Shown one piece after another: positions 1 to 9,999 of a DNA stretch of 64,000 bases (position 1 is its first letter; each line of letters begins with the position of its first letter). Source of the DNA: Massilia sp. UMI-21 (GTDB lineage: Bacteria > Pseudomonadota > Gammaproteobacteria > Burkholderiales > Burkholderiaceae_D); NCBI GenBank assembly GCA_015277795.1, contig CP063848.1:2728001-2792000 (forward strand), in the 5' to 3' direction. The translations under genes and the position numbers were made by a program. The notes under the pieces are model-generated. The model made no database searches and was not told the origin of the DNA. It saw only the letters and a program-made list of their open reading frames with translations.

Positions 1-333
1 GTCCGCGAGGCTGACCCGGGCATGGCCTGGATCGAGCCGGAACTGGGTGCGGCGCGCGCCGTCCGCGCGCTCGACCAGCAGGCAGCCGTCGCCGAGCCGG
101 ATTCGTTCGTGGTCGAGCGCGTGCCGGCTGTAGTGGAGCAGGGCGGCGCCCACCGCCGAGGTTTCGACGAGGGCAAAGGCGAGCACCATCCAGGCGCCGC
201 GCAGGGTGAACACCAGCGCGATGGCGAGCGTGGCCGTGCTCAGCAGCGCATAGACGAGCAGTGCCTGGCGTGGCGTCAGCGAGCAGTTACGCTTCATCAG
301 CCAGTCGAACGGCGGGGTGTCCGTGGTCGCCAT
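1..333 (-). CDS. DUF2244 family integral membrane protein, C-terminus outside window
   Basis: The frame reads leftward from an ATG at 331-333 and runs off the window, so only about 111 N-terminal residues are present. They begin MATTDTPPFDWLMKRN, then give two hydrophobic segments (about residues 24-44 and 48-66), followed by a basic region containing the motif LLVERADG. This arrangement of two helices and a short cytosolic beta domain fits DUF2244. In Burkholderiales such genes often sit beside the cytochrome c oxidase operon, which would then lie to the left; that is inference. The gene is divergent from the Hsp70-like gene across a 128-bp spacer. The function of the family is not known. 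Confidence 0.75.
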   Translation of the reverse strand, partial: MATTDTPPFDWLMKRNCSLTPRQALLVYALLSTATLAIALVFTLRGAWMVLAFALVETSAVGAALLHYSRHALDHERIRLGDGCLLVERADGARRTQFRLDPGHARVSLAD

Positions 334-461
334 CGTATCCCGAGGTGCTGTCAATACCAATGTGTAGCAGTTTGCCACACGTCGGAAAAAGGCATCGCCC
401 GCATGTTTCATGCCGTCCGTAATCTGTTACCATACCGCCCCCTCCCATTGATAAGCTCCCT

Positions 462-1727
462 ATGGCGAACGCATGCGGCCTTGATTTCGGCACGTCCAAT
501 TCCACCGTCGGCTGGTTGCCCGGCACCGCCGCGCAGGCCGGCGCCAAGGCCTTGCTCTCCCTCGAAGACGGCAAGGCGACCCTGCCTTCGGTCGTGTTCT
601 TCAACGCCGACGACGAGCAGGTCACGTATGGCCGCGCCGCGCTGGCCGAATACCTGGAAGGCTACGAGGGGCGCCTGATGCGCTCCCTGAAAAGCCTGCT
701 CGGCACCAGCCTGATCGACGGCCAGACCGAGGTGGGCGGGCGGGCGCTGCCGTTCAAGGCCCTGCTGGGCCAGTTCATCGGCGAGGTCAAGCGCCGCGCC
801 GAAGGCCAGGCGGGCCGCGAGTTCGGCAGCGCCGTGTTCGGCCGTCCGGTGTTCTTCATCGACGACGACCCGCAGGCCGACCGCCGCGCCCAGGACACGC
901 TGGAAGAAGTCGCGCGATCGGTCGGATTCCGCGAGATCTCGTTCCAGTACGAGCCGATCGCCGCCGCCTTCGATTACGAGTCGCGGATCGCGCGCGAGGA
1001 GCTGGTCCTGATCGCCGACATCGGCGGCGGCACCTCCGACTTCTCGCTGGTGCGCCTCGGCCCCGAGCGCGCGGGCCGCACCGAACGGCGCGACGACATC
1101 CTGGCCAACGGCGGCGTGCACATCGGCGGCACCGACTTCGACAAGTACCTGAGCCTGGCGAGCGTGATGCCGCTGCTCGGCTACGGCAGCACGCTGCTGT
1201 CGGGCGCGGCGATCCCGTCGAGCTACTACTTCAACCTGGCCACCTGGCATACCATCAACCAGGCTTACAGCCGCAAGAACATCGCCCAGCTGGCCGACCT
1301 GGTGCGCGATGCGGCCGAGCCGGGCAAGCTGCTGCGCCTGCAGAACCTGATCGACGAGCGCGCCGGGCACTGGCTGGCGATCCAGGTCGAAGCGGCCAAG
1401 ATCGGCTTGTCCGGCAGCCCGACGGTGAACATGGAGCTCGACCGCCTGGCACCGCCGGAATCGCTGGTGGTCACGCGCGAAGGCTTCGAGGCCGCGATCG
1501 CGCAACTGGTCGATCAGGTCGGCGCCACCGTGCTGCGCCTGTTTTCGGACGCCGGCGTGGCGCCGGATGCGGTGGACACGGTGTTCTTCACCGGCGGCTC
1601 GAGCGGCGTGTCGCTGCTGCGCGAGCGCATCGGGGCGCTGGTGCCGCGCGCGCAAAAGGTCGAGGGCGACCTGTTCGGCAGCATCGGCGCCGGCCTGGCG
1701 CTCGACGCGCTGCGCAAGTTCGGTTAA
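462..1727 (+). CDS. yegD: Hsp70-family protein, YegD type
   Basis: A 421-residue actin-fold ATPase beginning MANACGLDFGTSNSTVGW, where GLDFGTSNS is the phosphate-1 loop of Hsp70/actin ATPases. A second phosphate loop is seen at IADIGGGTSDFS (about residue 184) and the adenosine motif at FFTGGSSGV (about 375). The protein ends after the ATPase domain and lacks the DnaK substrate-binding domain and lid, as in YegD, which is of similar length. It is presumably a cytosolic chaperone-like ATPase with unknown clients. The start was chosen because the P-loop follows directly; no strong Shine-Dalgarno is visible. The exonuclease gene follows after 31 bp on the same strand. Confidence 0.85.
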   Translation: MANACGLDFGTSNSTVGWLPGTAAQAGAKALLSLEDGKATLPSVVFFNADDEQVTYGRAALAEYLEGYEGRLMRSLKSLLGTSLIDGQTEVGGRALPFKALLGQFIGEVKRRAEGQAGREFGSAVFGRPVFFIDDDPQADRRAQDTLEEVARSVGFREISFQYEPIAAAFDYESRIAREELVLIADIGGGTSDFSLVRLGPERAGRTERRDDILANGGVHIGGTDFDKYLSLASVMPLLGYGSTLLSGAAIPSSYYFNLATWHTINQAYSRKNIAQLADLVRDAAEPGKLLRLQNLIDERAGHWLAIQVEAAKIGLSGSPTVNMELDRLAPPESLVVTREGFEAAIAQLVDQVGATVLRLFSDAGVAPDAVDTVFFTGGSSGVSLLRERIGALVPRAQKVEGDLFGSIGAGLALDALRKFG

Positions 1728-1758
1728 CCTCGGCGCATGACGCCAGCAAGGACAAGAC

Positions 1759-2409
1759 ATGAGTGTGTTTGAACGCCCGATCGTGATGCTCGACTTCGAG
1801 ACCACCGGCCTGTCGCCCGAGATGGGCGACCGCATCACCGAGGTGGCGGCGCTGCGCATCGTCGGCGGCGAGATCCGCGAGCGCTACGTCTCGCTGGTGA
1901 ACTGCGGCGTGCGTGTTCCGTCCTTCATCACCGGGCTGACCGGCATCACCCAGGAGATGGTCGATACCGCGCCGCCGAGCCAGACGGTGGTGGCCGAGCT
2001 GCTCGACTTCATCGGCGGCGACATGCTGTCGGCCCATAACGCCAGCTTCGACGAGAAGTTCCTGAAGGCCGAGGGCTGGCGCATCGGGCGCCCGACCGGG
2101 CATTGTGGACTGGTGTGCTCGCTGAAGCTGTCGCGGCGCCTGTTCCCGGGCCTGCCCAGCTACAAGCTCGGCAACCTGTCGAGCCGCCTCGGCATCGCGT
2201 TTCGCGGCGCCGCCCACCGGGCCGAGGCCGATGCCGAAGTCGCCGCCCACGTGCTGCTGCACGCGGCGCGCCACCTCGGCAGCACCCATGGCCTGCCGCA
2301 GGTCGCGCCGGACCTGCTGGTGTCGGTCAACAAGCTGGCCGCGGCCAAGGTCCCGGTGTTCCTGGACAAGTATGCGAGCCTGGAACGCGAACGCAGGGCC
2401 GCCGCCTGA
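1759..2409 (+). CDS. DEDDh 3'-5' exonuclease, DnaQ/PolC-epsilon type
   Basis: A 216-residue protein with one exonuclease domain. Exo I is LDFETTGL (catalytic D11 and E13), Exo II lies in SAHNASFDEKFL (D near residue 96), and Exo III-epsilon is HRAEADAE (H and D near 154-158). These are the metal-binding acids and histidine of the DEDDh class, which removes nucleotides from 3' ends. The protein resembles stand-alone DnaQ-like nucleases rather than the replicative epsilon subunit, because no polymerase-binding tail is apparent. It may be cotranscribed with the Hsp70-like gene. Its substrate cannot be read from the sequence. Confidence 0.85.
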   Translation: MSVFERPIVMLDFETTGLSPEMGDRITEVAALRIVGGEIRERYVSLVNCGVRVPSFITGLTGITQEMVDTAPPSQTVVAELLDFIGGDMLSAHNASFDEKFLKAEGWRIGRPTGHCGLVCSLKLSRRLFPGLPSYKLGNLSSRLGIAFRGAAHRAEADAEVAAHVLLHAARHLGSTHGLPQVAPDLLVSVNKLAAAKVPVFLDKYASLERERRAAA

Positions 2410-2480
2410 ACCGCCGGCGGCCCGTGCGGCGCGCAAAAAGGCTGACACAGCTGTTACTTAAGCATTAGAATGCGGGCATC

Positions 2481-2834
2481 ATGATCCGCCGTGCCGCGTT
2501 CTGCATGCTGACCCGCGTGCTCCTGTCGCTCGTTCTGCTGCTGTCGCAGCAGATGGCGATGGCGCACGCGCTCAGCCACTGGACCAGCCAGCTCGGCGGC
2601 CCGGTCTTCCAGACCGCGCCGAACGACGCGGAGCTGTCCAGCGCCTTCGCGCAAGACCGCGGCTGCGCCCAGTGCCTGGGCCTCGCGCAACTGGCCAGCC
2701 CCCTTCCCACTACCCCGCGCCAGTGGGTGCCGCCCGCGCTGGCGGACGTGCCGGCCCTGGATGCCGGCGCGCAGGCGTCGCACATCCGGCAGGCGCGCGC
2801 CTTCGACTCGCGCGCTCCCCCCGTCCTCGGATAG
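2481..2834 (+). CDS. Small secreted cysteine protein preceding a metal-uptake cluster
   Basis: A 117-residue product with a clear signal peptide (MIRRAAFCMLTRVLLSLVLL, cleavage likely after AMAHA near residue 29). The mature part has one CAQC pair near residue 61, several histidines near its N-terminus and the C-terminal motif FDSRAPP. Small secreted proteins with CxxC and a terminal SRAPP-like motif commonly precede metal-receptor genes in beta- and gammaproteobacteria, and some are grouped with DUF2946; that assignment is from memory. The outer-membrane barrel gene starts 79 bp downstream on the same strand, so a periplasmic role in metal uptake is plausible but unproven. Confidence 0.6.
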   Translation: MIRRAAFCMLTRVLLSLVLLLSQQMAMAHALSHWTSQLGGPVFQTAPNDAELSSAFAQDRGCAQCLGLAQLASPLPTTPRQWVPPALADVPALDAGAQASHIRQARAFDSRAPPVLG

Positions 2835-2913
2835 ACCCGGCCCGATCGAGACCGTCGCGCAGCCTGGCTGCCGGCGCGGCTCGTCCATCCCCATCCGAAC
2901 AGGACCTATCCGC

Positions 2914-4353
2914 ATGTTGAAGAAGACCGTATTGACGGCGGCGCTGGCTGCCGCCTGTGCCGGCCCCCACGCCGCCACTTCCACCCCTTCCACCCCTGCC
3001 GCCGATCCTGCGGCCAACGACAGGGAACTGGCCGCCATCCGCGCCCAGATCCAGGAAATGAAGGCCAGCTACGAAGCCCGCCTGGCGTCCCTCGAGCAGC
3101 GCCTGCAGGAAGCGCAGGCCGCCGTGGCGCAGGCCCAGAACGCCGCCGCCGCGGTGCAGACGGCCGACACCGCCCCGCCGGCGGCCGCTGCGGCGCCGGC
3201 CGCCCCGGCCGTCGCGGCGACCGGCGCGAATGCCTTCAACCCGGCGATCTCGCTGGTGCTCGGCGGCACCCTGTCGAACCTGTCGAAGGACCCGGGCGAC
3301 TACCGTTTCCAGGGCTTCGTGCCGCCCGAGGGCGAAGTCGGCCCCGGCGCGCGCAGCTTCAACCTGGGCGAATCCGAGATGACCATCTCGTCCAACATCG
3401 ACCCGAACTTCGCCGGCCAGGCCACCTTCGCCATCACCGGCGAGAACGAGATCGAGGTCGAGGAAGCCTACATTCGCACCCGCGCGCTCGGCAATGGACT
3501 GAACGTCAAGGCGGGCCGCTTCATGTCGGGCATCGGTTACCTCAACAGCCAGCACGCGCATACCTGGGATTTCGTGGATGCGCCGTTCGCCTACCAGGCC
3601 TTTTTCGGCGGCCAGTACAAGCCGGACGGTATCCAGGGCCGTTGGCTGGCGCCGCTCGACACCTTCCTCGAATTCGGCCTGGAGGCGGCCAGCGGCCGCA
3701 ACTTCCCGGGCAACGACCGCAACAAGAATGGCGTGGGCGCCTCGACCGTGTTCGCGCACGCGGGCGGCGACATCGGCGTGTCCTCGAGCTGGCGCGCCGG
3801 GCTGTCCTATCTGCGCACCCGGGCCAGCGAGCGCGGGCTCGCGGCGCCGGGCGATGACGATGCCATCCCGGCCGCCTTCAGCGGCCGCTCGCAGGTGGTG
3901 ATCGCGGACGCGGTCTGGAAATGGGCGCCGGACGGCAATGCCACCCAGCGCAACTTCAAGCTGCAGGGCGAGTGGATGCAGCGCCGCGAGCGTGGAAGCC
4001 TGGCCGTCATGGACGAGCAGGGCGGCTACCGCAGTCGCCAGTCGGGCTGGTACCTGCAGGGGGTCTACCAGTTCGCCCCGAACTGGCGCACCGGCCTGCG
4101 CTACGACCGCCTCTCCAGCGGCACCCCCCGCATCGACCTGGTCGACGGGGGCATCCCGGGCGCGGCGGGCCTGGCTTCGCTGGCCGCCTACGATCCGCGC
4201 CGCACCAGCCTGATGGTCGACTACAGCCCATCGGAGTTCTCGCGCCTGCGGCTGCAGATCGCGCGCGACAAGTCGCGCCCCGAGGCCAGCGACCAGCAGC
4301 TCTACCTGCAATACATCATGAGTATCGGCGCCCACGCCGCCCACAACTTCTGA
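2914..4353 (+). CDS. Outer-membrane beta-barrel protein with N-terminal coiled coil, zinc-uptake locus
   Basis: The ATG at 2914 gives a 479-residue protein with a signal peptide (MLKKTVLTAALAAACAGPHA). Residues about 30-70 form a charged coiled coil (ELAAIRAQIQEMKASYEARL), followed by an Ala/Pro linker and a barrel of alternating aromatic and polar strands that ends in HNF, a typical outer-membrane C-terminus. This is the layout of trimeric porin-like barrels. No TonB box or plug domain is visible, so it is better called a porin-like channel than a TonB receptor, although related proteins are sometimes annotated as zinc-regulated receptors. It ends 10 bp before the binding-protein gene, which suggests one operon. 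In-frame starts upstream would place a non-signal sequence ahead of the signal peptide. Confidence 0.7.
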   Translation: MLKKTVLTAALAAACAGPHAATSTPSTPAADPAANDRELAAIRAQIQEMKASYEARLASLEQRLQEAQAAVAQAQNAAAAVQTADTAPPAAAAAPAAPAVAATGANAFNPAISLVLGGTLSNLSKDPGDYRFQGFVPPEGEVGPGARSFNLGESEMTISSNIDPNFAGQATFAITGENEIEVEEAYIRTRALGNGLNVKAGRFMSGIGYLNSQHAHTWDFVDAPFAYQAFFGGQYKPDGIQGRWLAPLDTFLEFGLEAASGRNFPGNDRNKNGVGASTVFAHAGGDIGVSSSWRAGLSYLRTRASERGLAAPGDDDAIPAAFSGRSQVVIADAVWKWAPDGNATQRNFKLQGEWMQRRERGSLAVMDEQGGYRSRQSGWYLQGVYQFAPNWRTGLRYDRLSSGTPRIDLVDGGIPGAAGLASLAAYDPRRTSLMVDYSPSEFSRLRLQIARDKSRPEASDQQLYLQYIMSIGAHAAHNF

Positions 4354-4363
4354 GGAGCCAGCC

Positions 4364-5293
4364 ATGACCCGCATCCATCGACCCCTCCTTGCCGGCATCC
4401 TCGCTGCTGCCGGCCTCCTGTGCGCCACCGGCGCCCAGGCCGCCATCAACGTGCTGGCCTGCGAACCCGAATGGCAGGCGCTCGTGCAGGAACTGGGCGG
4501 CGACAAGGTCAAGGCCTCCAGCGCCACCACCGCGCTGCAGGATCCGCACCACGTCGAAGCGCGCCCCGGCCTGATCGCCCGCACCCGCAACGCCGACCTG
4601 CTGGTGTGCACCGGCCTCGACCTGGAAGCCGGCTGGCTGCCGCTGCTGGTCCAGCAGTCGGGCAACGACAAGATCGAGCGCGGCCGTCCCGGCCATTTCG
4701 AGGCAGGCAGCATGGTGCCGCGCCTGGACGTGCCGAGCCGGCTCGACCGCGCCGAGGGCGACGTGCACGCCTATGGCAATCCGCACGTGCACCTGAACCC
4801 GCATAACATCGCCCTGGTCAGTACCGCGCTGGCCAAGCGCCTGGGCGAGATCGACCCCGCCAATGCCGCCTTCTACCAGGCGCGCCAGGCCGACTTCTCG
4901 GCGCGCTGGAACGCGGCGATGCGCAAGTGGGAGCTGGCCGGGGCGCCGCTGCGCGGCGCCGGCGTGGTCGAGCACCACAAGAACATGAGCTACCTGCTGA
5001 ACTGGCTGGGCATGCGCTCGGTGGGCACGCTGGAATCCAAGCCCGGCGTCGAGCCGAGCGCGGCCCACCTGGGCGGCCTGCTGCAGCAGTTGCAGGGTAA
5101 ACCGGCGAAGATGGTGCTGCGCGCGGCCTACCAGGACCCGCGCGCCTCGAACTGGCTGTCCGGACGGGCCGGCATCCCGGCGGTCGTGGTGCCGTACACC
5201 GTCGGCGCCGACGCCGAGTCGGGCAACCTGTTCGCGCTGTTCGACGCCACCATCGCGCGCCTGACGGCAGCCAACGGCGGAACGGCGAAATAA
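4364..5293 (+). CDS. znuA: Periplasmic zinc/manganese-binding protein of an ABC transporter, ZnuA/TroA type
   Basis: A 309-residue protein with a signal peptide (ends GAQA, about residue 26). Cluster A-1 signatures are present: DPHHVEARP (metal-ligand histidine), the ADLLVCTGLDLE segment, NPHVHLNPHN (second histidine), the long backbone helix, and VEHHKNMSYLLNWLGM (third histidine). The family delivers Zn2+ or Mn2+ to an ABC-3 permease. No histidine-rich loop of the classical ZnuA kind is seen, so metal preference is not certain. The permease gene starts 2 bp after the stop codon. Confidence 0.85.
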   Translation: MTRIHRPLLAGILAAAGLLCATGAQAAINVLACEPEWQALVQELGGDKVKASSATTALQDPHHVEARPGLIARTRNADLLVCTGLDLEAGWLPLLVQQSGNDKIERGRPGHFEAGSMVPRLDVPSRLDRAEGDVHAYGNPHVHLNPHNIALVSTALAKRLGEIDPANAAFYQARQADFSARWNAAMRKWELAGAPLRGAGVVEHHKNMSYLLNWLGMRSVGTLESKPGVEPSAAHLGGLLQQLQGKPAKMVLRAAYQDPRASNWLSGRAGIPAVVVPYTVGADAESGNLFALFDATIARLTAANGGTAK

Positions 5294-5295
5294 GC

Positions 5296-6072
5296 ATGGC
5301 AGGCTTCGACTTCATGATCGTGGTGCCGGCCTTCCTTGCCGGCCTGCTGGTGCTCGCCACCCACATCCCGCTCGGCGCCCAGGTGCTGCGGCGCGGCATC
5401 GTCTTCATCGATCTGGCGATCGCGCAGATCGCCGCGCTGGGCGTGATCGTGGCCGGCGCCGCCGGGCTCGACCCGGCCGGCTGGACCGTGCAGCTGGCGG
5501 CCGGCGCGGCGGCCGTGCTCGGCGCCTTGCTGCTGACCTGGACCGAGAAACGCTGGCCCGATGTCCAGGAAGCGCAGATCGGCGTGCTGTTCGTGCTGGC
5601 CGCGACTGCCGGCCTGCTGCTGGTGGCGCACAACCCGCATGGCGGCGAGCACATGCAGGACCTGCTGGCCGGGCAAATCCTGTGGGTGAACTATGGCCAG
5701 CTGGCCATGCCGGCCCTGGGCGCGGTGCTGATCCTGGTGTTGCTGGCGCTGTACAGCGAGCGCCTGGGCCGGCTCGGCTTCTACCTGCTGTTTGCGCTGG
5801 CCGTGACCGCGTCGGTGCAGCTGGTCGGCGTCTACCTTGTGTTCGCCAGCCTGATCGTCCCCAGCCTGGCGGTGCGCCACTACCCGGAGCGGCGCAAGCT
5901 GCCCTGCGCCTACCTGGTCGGGATCGGCGGCTACGGCCTCGGCCTGGTAATGTCGGTGCTGCTCGACCTGCCGTCGGGCGCGCTGATCGTCTGGTGCCTG
6001 GCCGTGCTCGCCATGCTCGTGTACGCCGCCGGTCCGCGCGCGGCGATACGCCCCAATACCACGTCTTTGTAG
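5296..6072 (+). CDS. znuB: ABC-3 family metal transporter permease, ZnuB type
   Basis: A 258-residue polytopic protein with about eight hydrophobic segments. The N-terminal region includes IPLGAQVLRRGIVFIDLAIAQ, matching the conserved segment of ABC-3 permeases, and the region around GVYLVFASLIVPSLAVRHY matches the late conserved helix. It would form the inner-membrane channel for the binding protein encoded just upstream. No ATPase gene follows: the next gene is an unrelated SEL1-repeat protein, so the znuC partner must be elsewhere. Confidence 0.85.
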   Translation: MAGFDFMIVVPAFLAGLLVLATHIPLGAQVLRRGIVFIDLAIAQIAALGVIVAGAAGLDPAGWTVQLAAGAAAVLGALLLTWTEKRWPDVQEAQIGVLFVLAATAGLLLVAHNPHGGEHMQDLLAGQILWVNYGQLAMPALGAVLILVLLALYSERLGRLGFYLLFALAVTASVQLVGVYLVFASLIVPSLAVRHYPERRKLPCAYLVGIGGYGLGLVMSVLLDLPSGALIVWCLAVLAMLVYAAGPRAAIRPNTTSL

Positions 6073-6200
6073 GCGCGGGGCGTCCCCACGATTGTGCGGA
6101 CGCAAACCACAAGCGGGTCGCTCTCCTTAAAATTTTAACAACGGCGGGCGATCCTGCGCCCGCCTTGTCGAATGCTGCCGTGGGCCGCGAGGGGGTAGGA

Positions 6201-7640
6201 ATGAATCGCCAGAATGCTGCCCGTGATGGGGTCGAAGTCTTCCAGTGGTTCCTGCCCGCCGCCGAACGCGGCGATCCCTACGCACAGTTCAACCTCGGGC
6301 TGCTCTACAAACACGGCGAGGCCGTCGAGCGCGACGAGGTGCGCGCCTTCAAATGGATGCAGCGGGCGGCCCGCAAGGGCCTGGCCGCCGCCCAGAACCA
6401 TCTCGGCGCCATGTACTGCAACGGCCGCGGCGCGCCGCGCAGCGACGAACTGGCGGCGCGCTGGTTCGGCCGCGCCGCCACCCAGGGCGATCCGGCCGCC
6501 CAGCAGAACCTGGGCCAGCTCTACCGCAAGGGGCGTGGCGTGCCGCAGTCGCACGAGGCCGCCTTCGGCTGGTTCTACCGGGCCGCCGAACAGGGGCTGG
6601 CCAGCGCCCAGAACCTGCTCGGCGAATGCTACCTGCTGGGCGTGGGCGCGCCGGTCAGCCATCCGCTGGCCATGGCCTGGTTCCGCAAGGCCGCGCGCCA
6701 GGGCCACGGCCCCGCCCAGCTCAATCTCGCCCTCATGTACCGCCGCGGCGACGGTGTCGAGGCCGACGACGCGCAGGCGCTCTGCTGGTTCCGCGAGGCC
6801 GCGGCGCAGGGCATCGCGGCCGCGCAGCGCTTTCTCGGCCTGGCCTATGCCAACGGGCAGGGCGTGCCGGCGGACCCGGCGCGCGCCGTCGCCTGGCTGC
6901 AGCGCGCCGCCGTGCAGGACGACACCGAGGCCCAGTATGCGCTGGGCACGCTGCTGGCAGCCGGTCATGGCTCCGGCGACGACGAGCGCGCCCTCGAGTG
7001 GTTCCTGCGCGCCGCGGCGCGCGGACATGTCCAGGCACAGTACTGCGCCGGCGTCATGTACACCACCGGGCGCGGGGTCGGGTCCGGCAGCGGCCCCGAC
7101 CCCGCGCGCGCGCTCGAATGCTACCTGCGCGCCGCCGAGGGGGGCGCGGCCAACGCCCAGTTCAGCCTGGGCGTCATGTATGCCAAGGGCGACGGCGTCC
7201 CGCGCGACGAGGCCCGCGCCGCCGAATGGTACCGGCGCGCGGCCCAGCAGGGCGACGCCAGCGCCCAGAACAACCTCGGCGTCCTGTACGCCAACGGCCA
7301 GGGTGTGCCCCCCGACGACATGCTCGCCACCTACTGGTACCGGCAGGCGGCCGAGCAGGGCCATGCATTGGCCCAGTACAACCTGGGCGGCATGGTGAGC
7401 AGCGGCCGCGGCGTCGAGCGCGATCCGCTGCGCGCCTACATGTGGATGGTCTTGGCCGCCAGTGGCGGCCAAGACGGCCGCCCTGGCACGGAAGAAGAGC
7501 GCCGCGCGCGCAGTGGCGTCGCCAGGCGCCTGGGGGCAAGCGGCGGACCCTGGGCGCGGGCGCTGGCCGTCCGGGTACGGGCCCGGCGCCAGCGGCAGGC
7601 CCAGGGGCGGGGCGCGGCACGCCAGGATTCGGCATCCTAG
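6201..7640 (+). CDS. SEL1-like tandem-repeat protein
   Basis: A 479-residue protein built almost entirely of about twelve 36-residue SEL1/TPR-like repeats, with the recurring pattern AxxWFRxAAxQGxAxAQxxLGxxYxxGxGVPxD. There is no signal peptide and no other domain. Such solenoids are scaffolds for protein-protein contacts; the partner is not evident. I start it at the ATG at 6201 because GGGGGTAGGA lies immediately upstream and the first repeat follows within 15 residues. The same frame is open upstream to 5682 inside znuB, but that part is a shadow. The C-terminal 50 residues are basic and degenerate. Confidence 0.8.
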   Translation: MNRQNAARDGVEVFQWFLPAAERGDPYAQFNLGLLYKHGEAVERDEVRAFKWMQRAARKGLAAAQNHLGAMYCNGRGAPRSDELAARWFGRAATQGDPAAQQNLGQLYRKGRGVPQSHEAAFGWFYRAAEQGLASAQNLLGECYLLGVGAPVSHPLAMAWFRKAARQGHGPAQLNLALMYRRGDGVEADDAQALCWFREAAAQGIAAAQRFLGLAYANGQGVPADPARAVAWLQRAAVQDDTEAQYALGTLLAAGHGSGDDERALEWFLRAAARGHVQAQYCAGVMYTTGRGVGSGSGPDPARALECYLRAAEGGAANAQFSLGVMYAKGDGVPRDEARAAEWYRRAAQQGDASAQNNLGVLYANGQGVPPDDMLATYWYRQAAEQGHALAQYNLGGMVSSGRGVERDPLRAYMWMVLAASGGQDGRPGTEEERRARSGVARRLGASGGPWARALAVRVRARRQRQAQGRGAARQDSAS

Positions 7641-7747
7641 GCTGCGAACCCGTCGTTCTCCATGCCGGCGCAGCGGGGCCGGCCGGGGCGCAAATGCAGG
7701 CCGGCCGTCCCGCGTCACCTCTCCGTATTGACGGGGCCGCGCTGCAT

Positions 7748-7775
7748 TTGCCAGCCCGGCAATTCGCGCTATGAT
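7748..7775 (+). promoter_or_regulatory. Sigma-70-type promoter of the prolyl oligopeptidase gene
   Basis: TTGCCA at 7748-7753 and TATGAT at 7770-7775 are separated by 16 bp, and each hexamer differs from consensus at one base. The -10 element covers the upstream in-frame ATG at 7771, which supports translation starting at 7834. Confidence 0.6.
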
Positions 7776-7833
7776 GGCCGCCGGCGCACACCGCGCCCAT
7801 GACGCATCCATCATTACAACGAACGAGAACGAC

Positions 7834-9971
<2,138 letters not shown>

Positions 9972-9999
<28 letters not shown>

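Noticed and set aside
2435..2480. Zur operator upstream of the zinc-type cluster
   Set aside because: TGTTACTTAAGCATTAG is AT-rich and centred on CTTAAG, but the arms do not match each other or the known Zur pattern.
5682..6200. Extended N-terminus of the SEL1-repeat protein inside znuB
   Set aside because: The extension is an out-of-frame shadow of znuB; the ATG at 6201 has a ribosome site and begins just before the first repeat.
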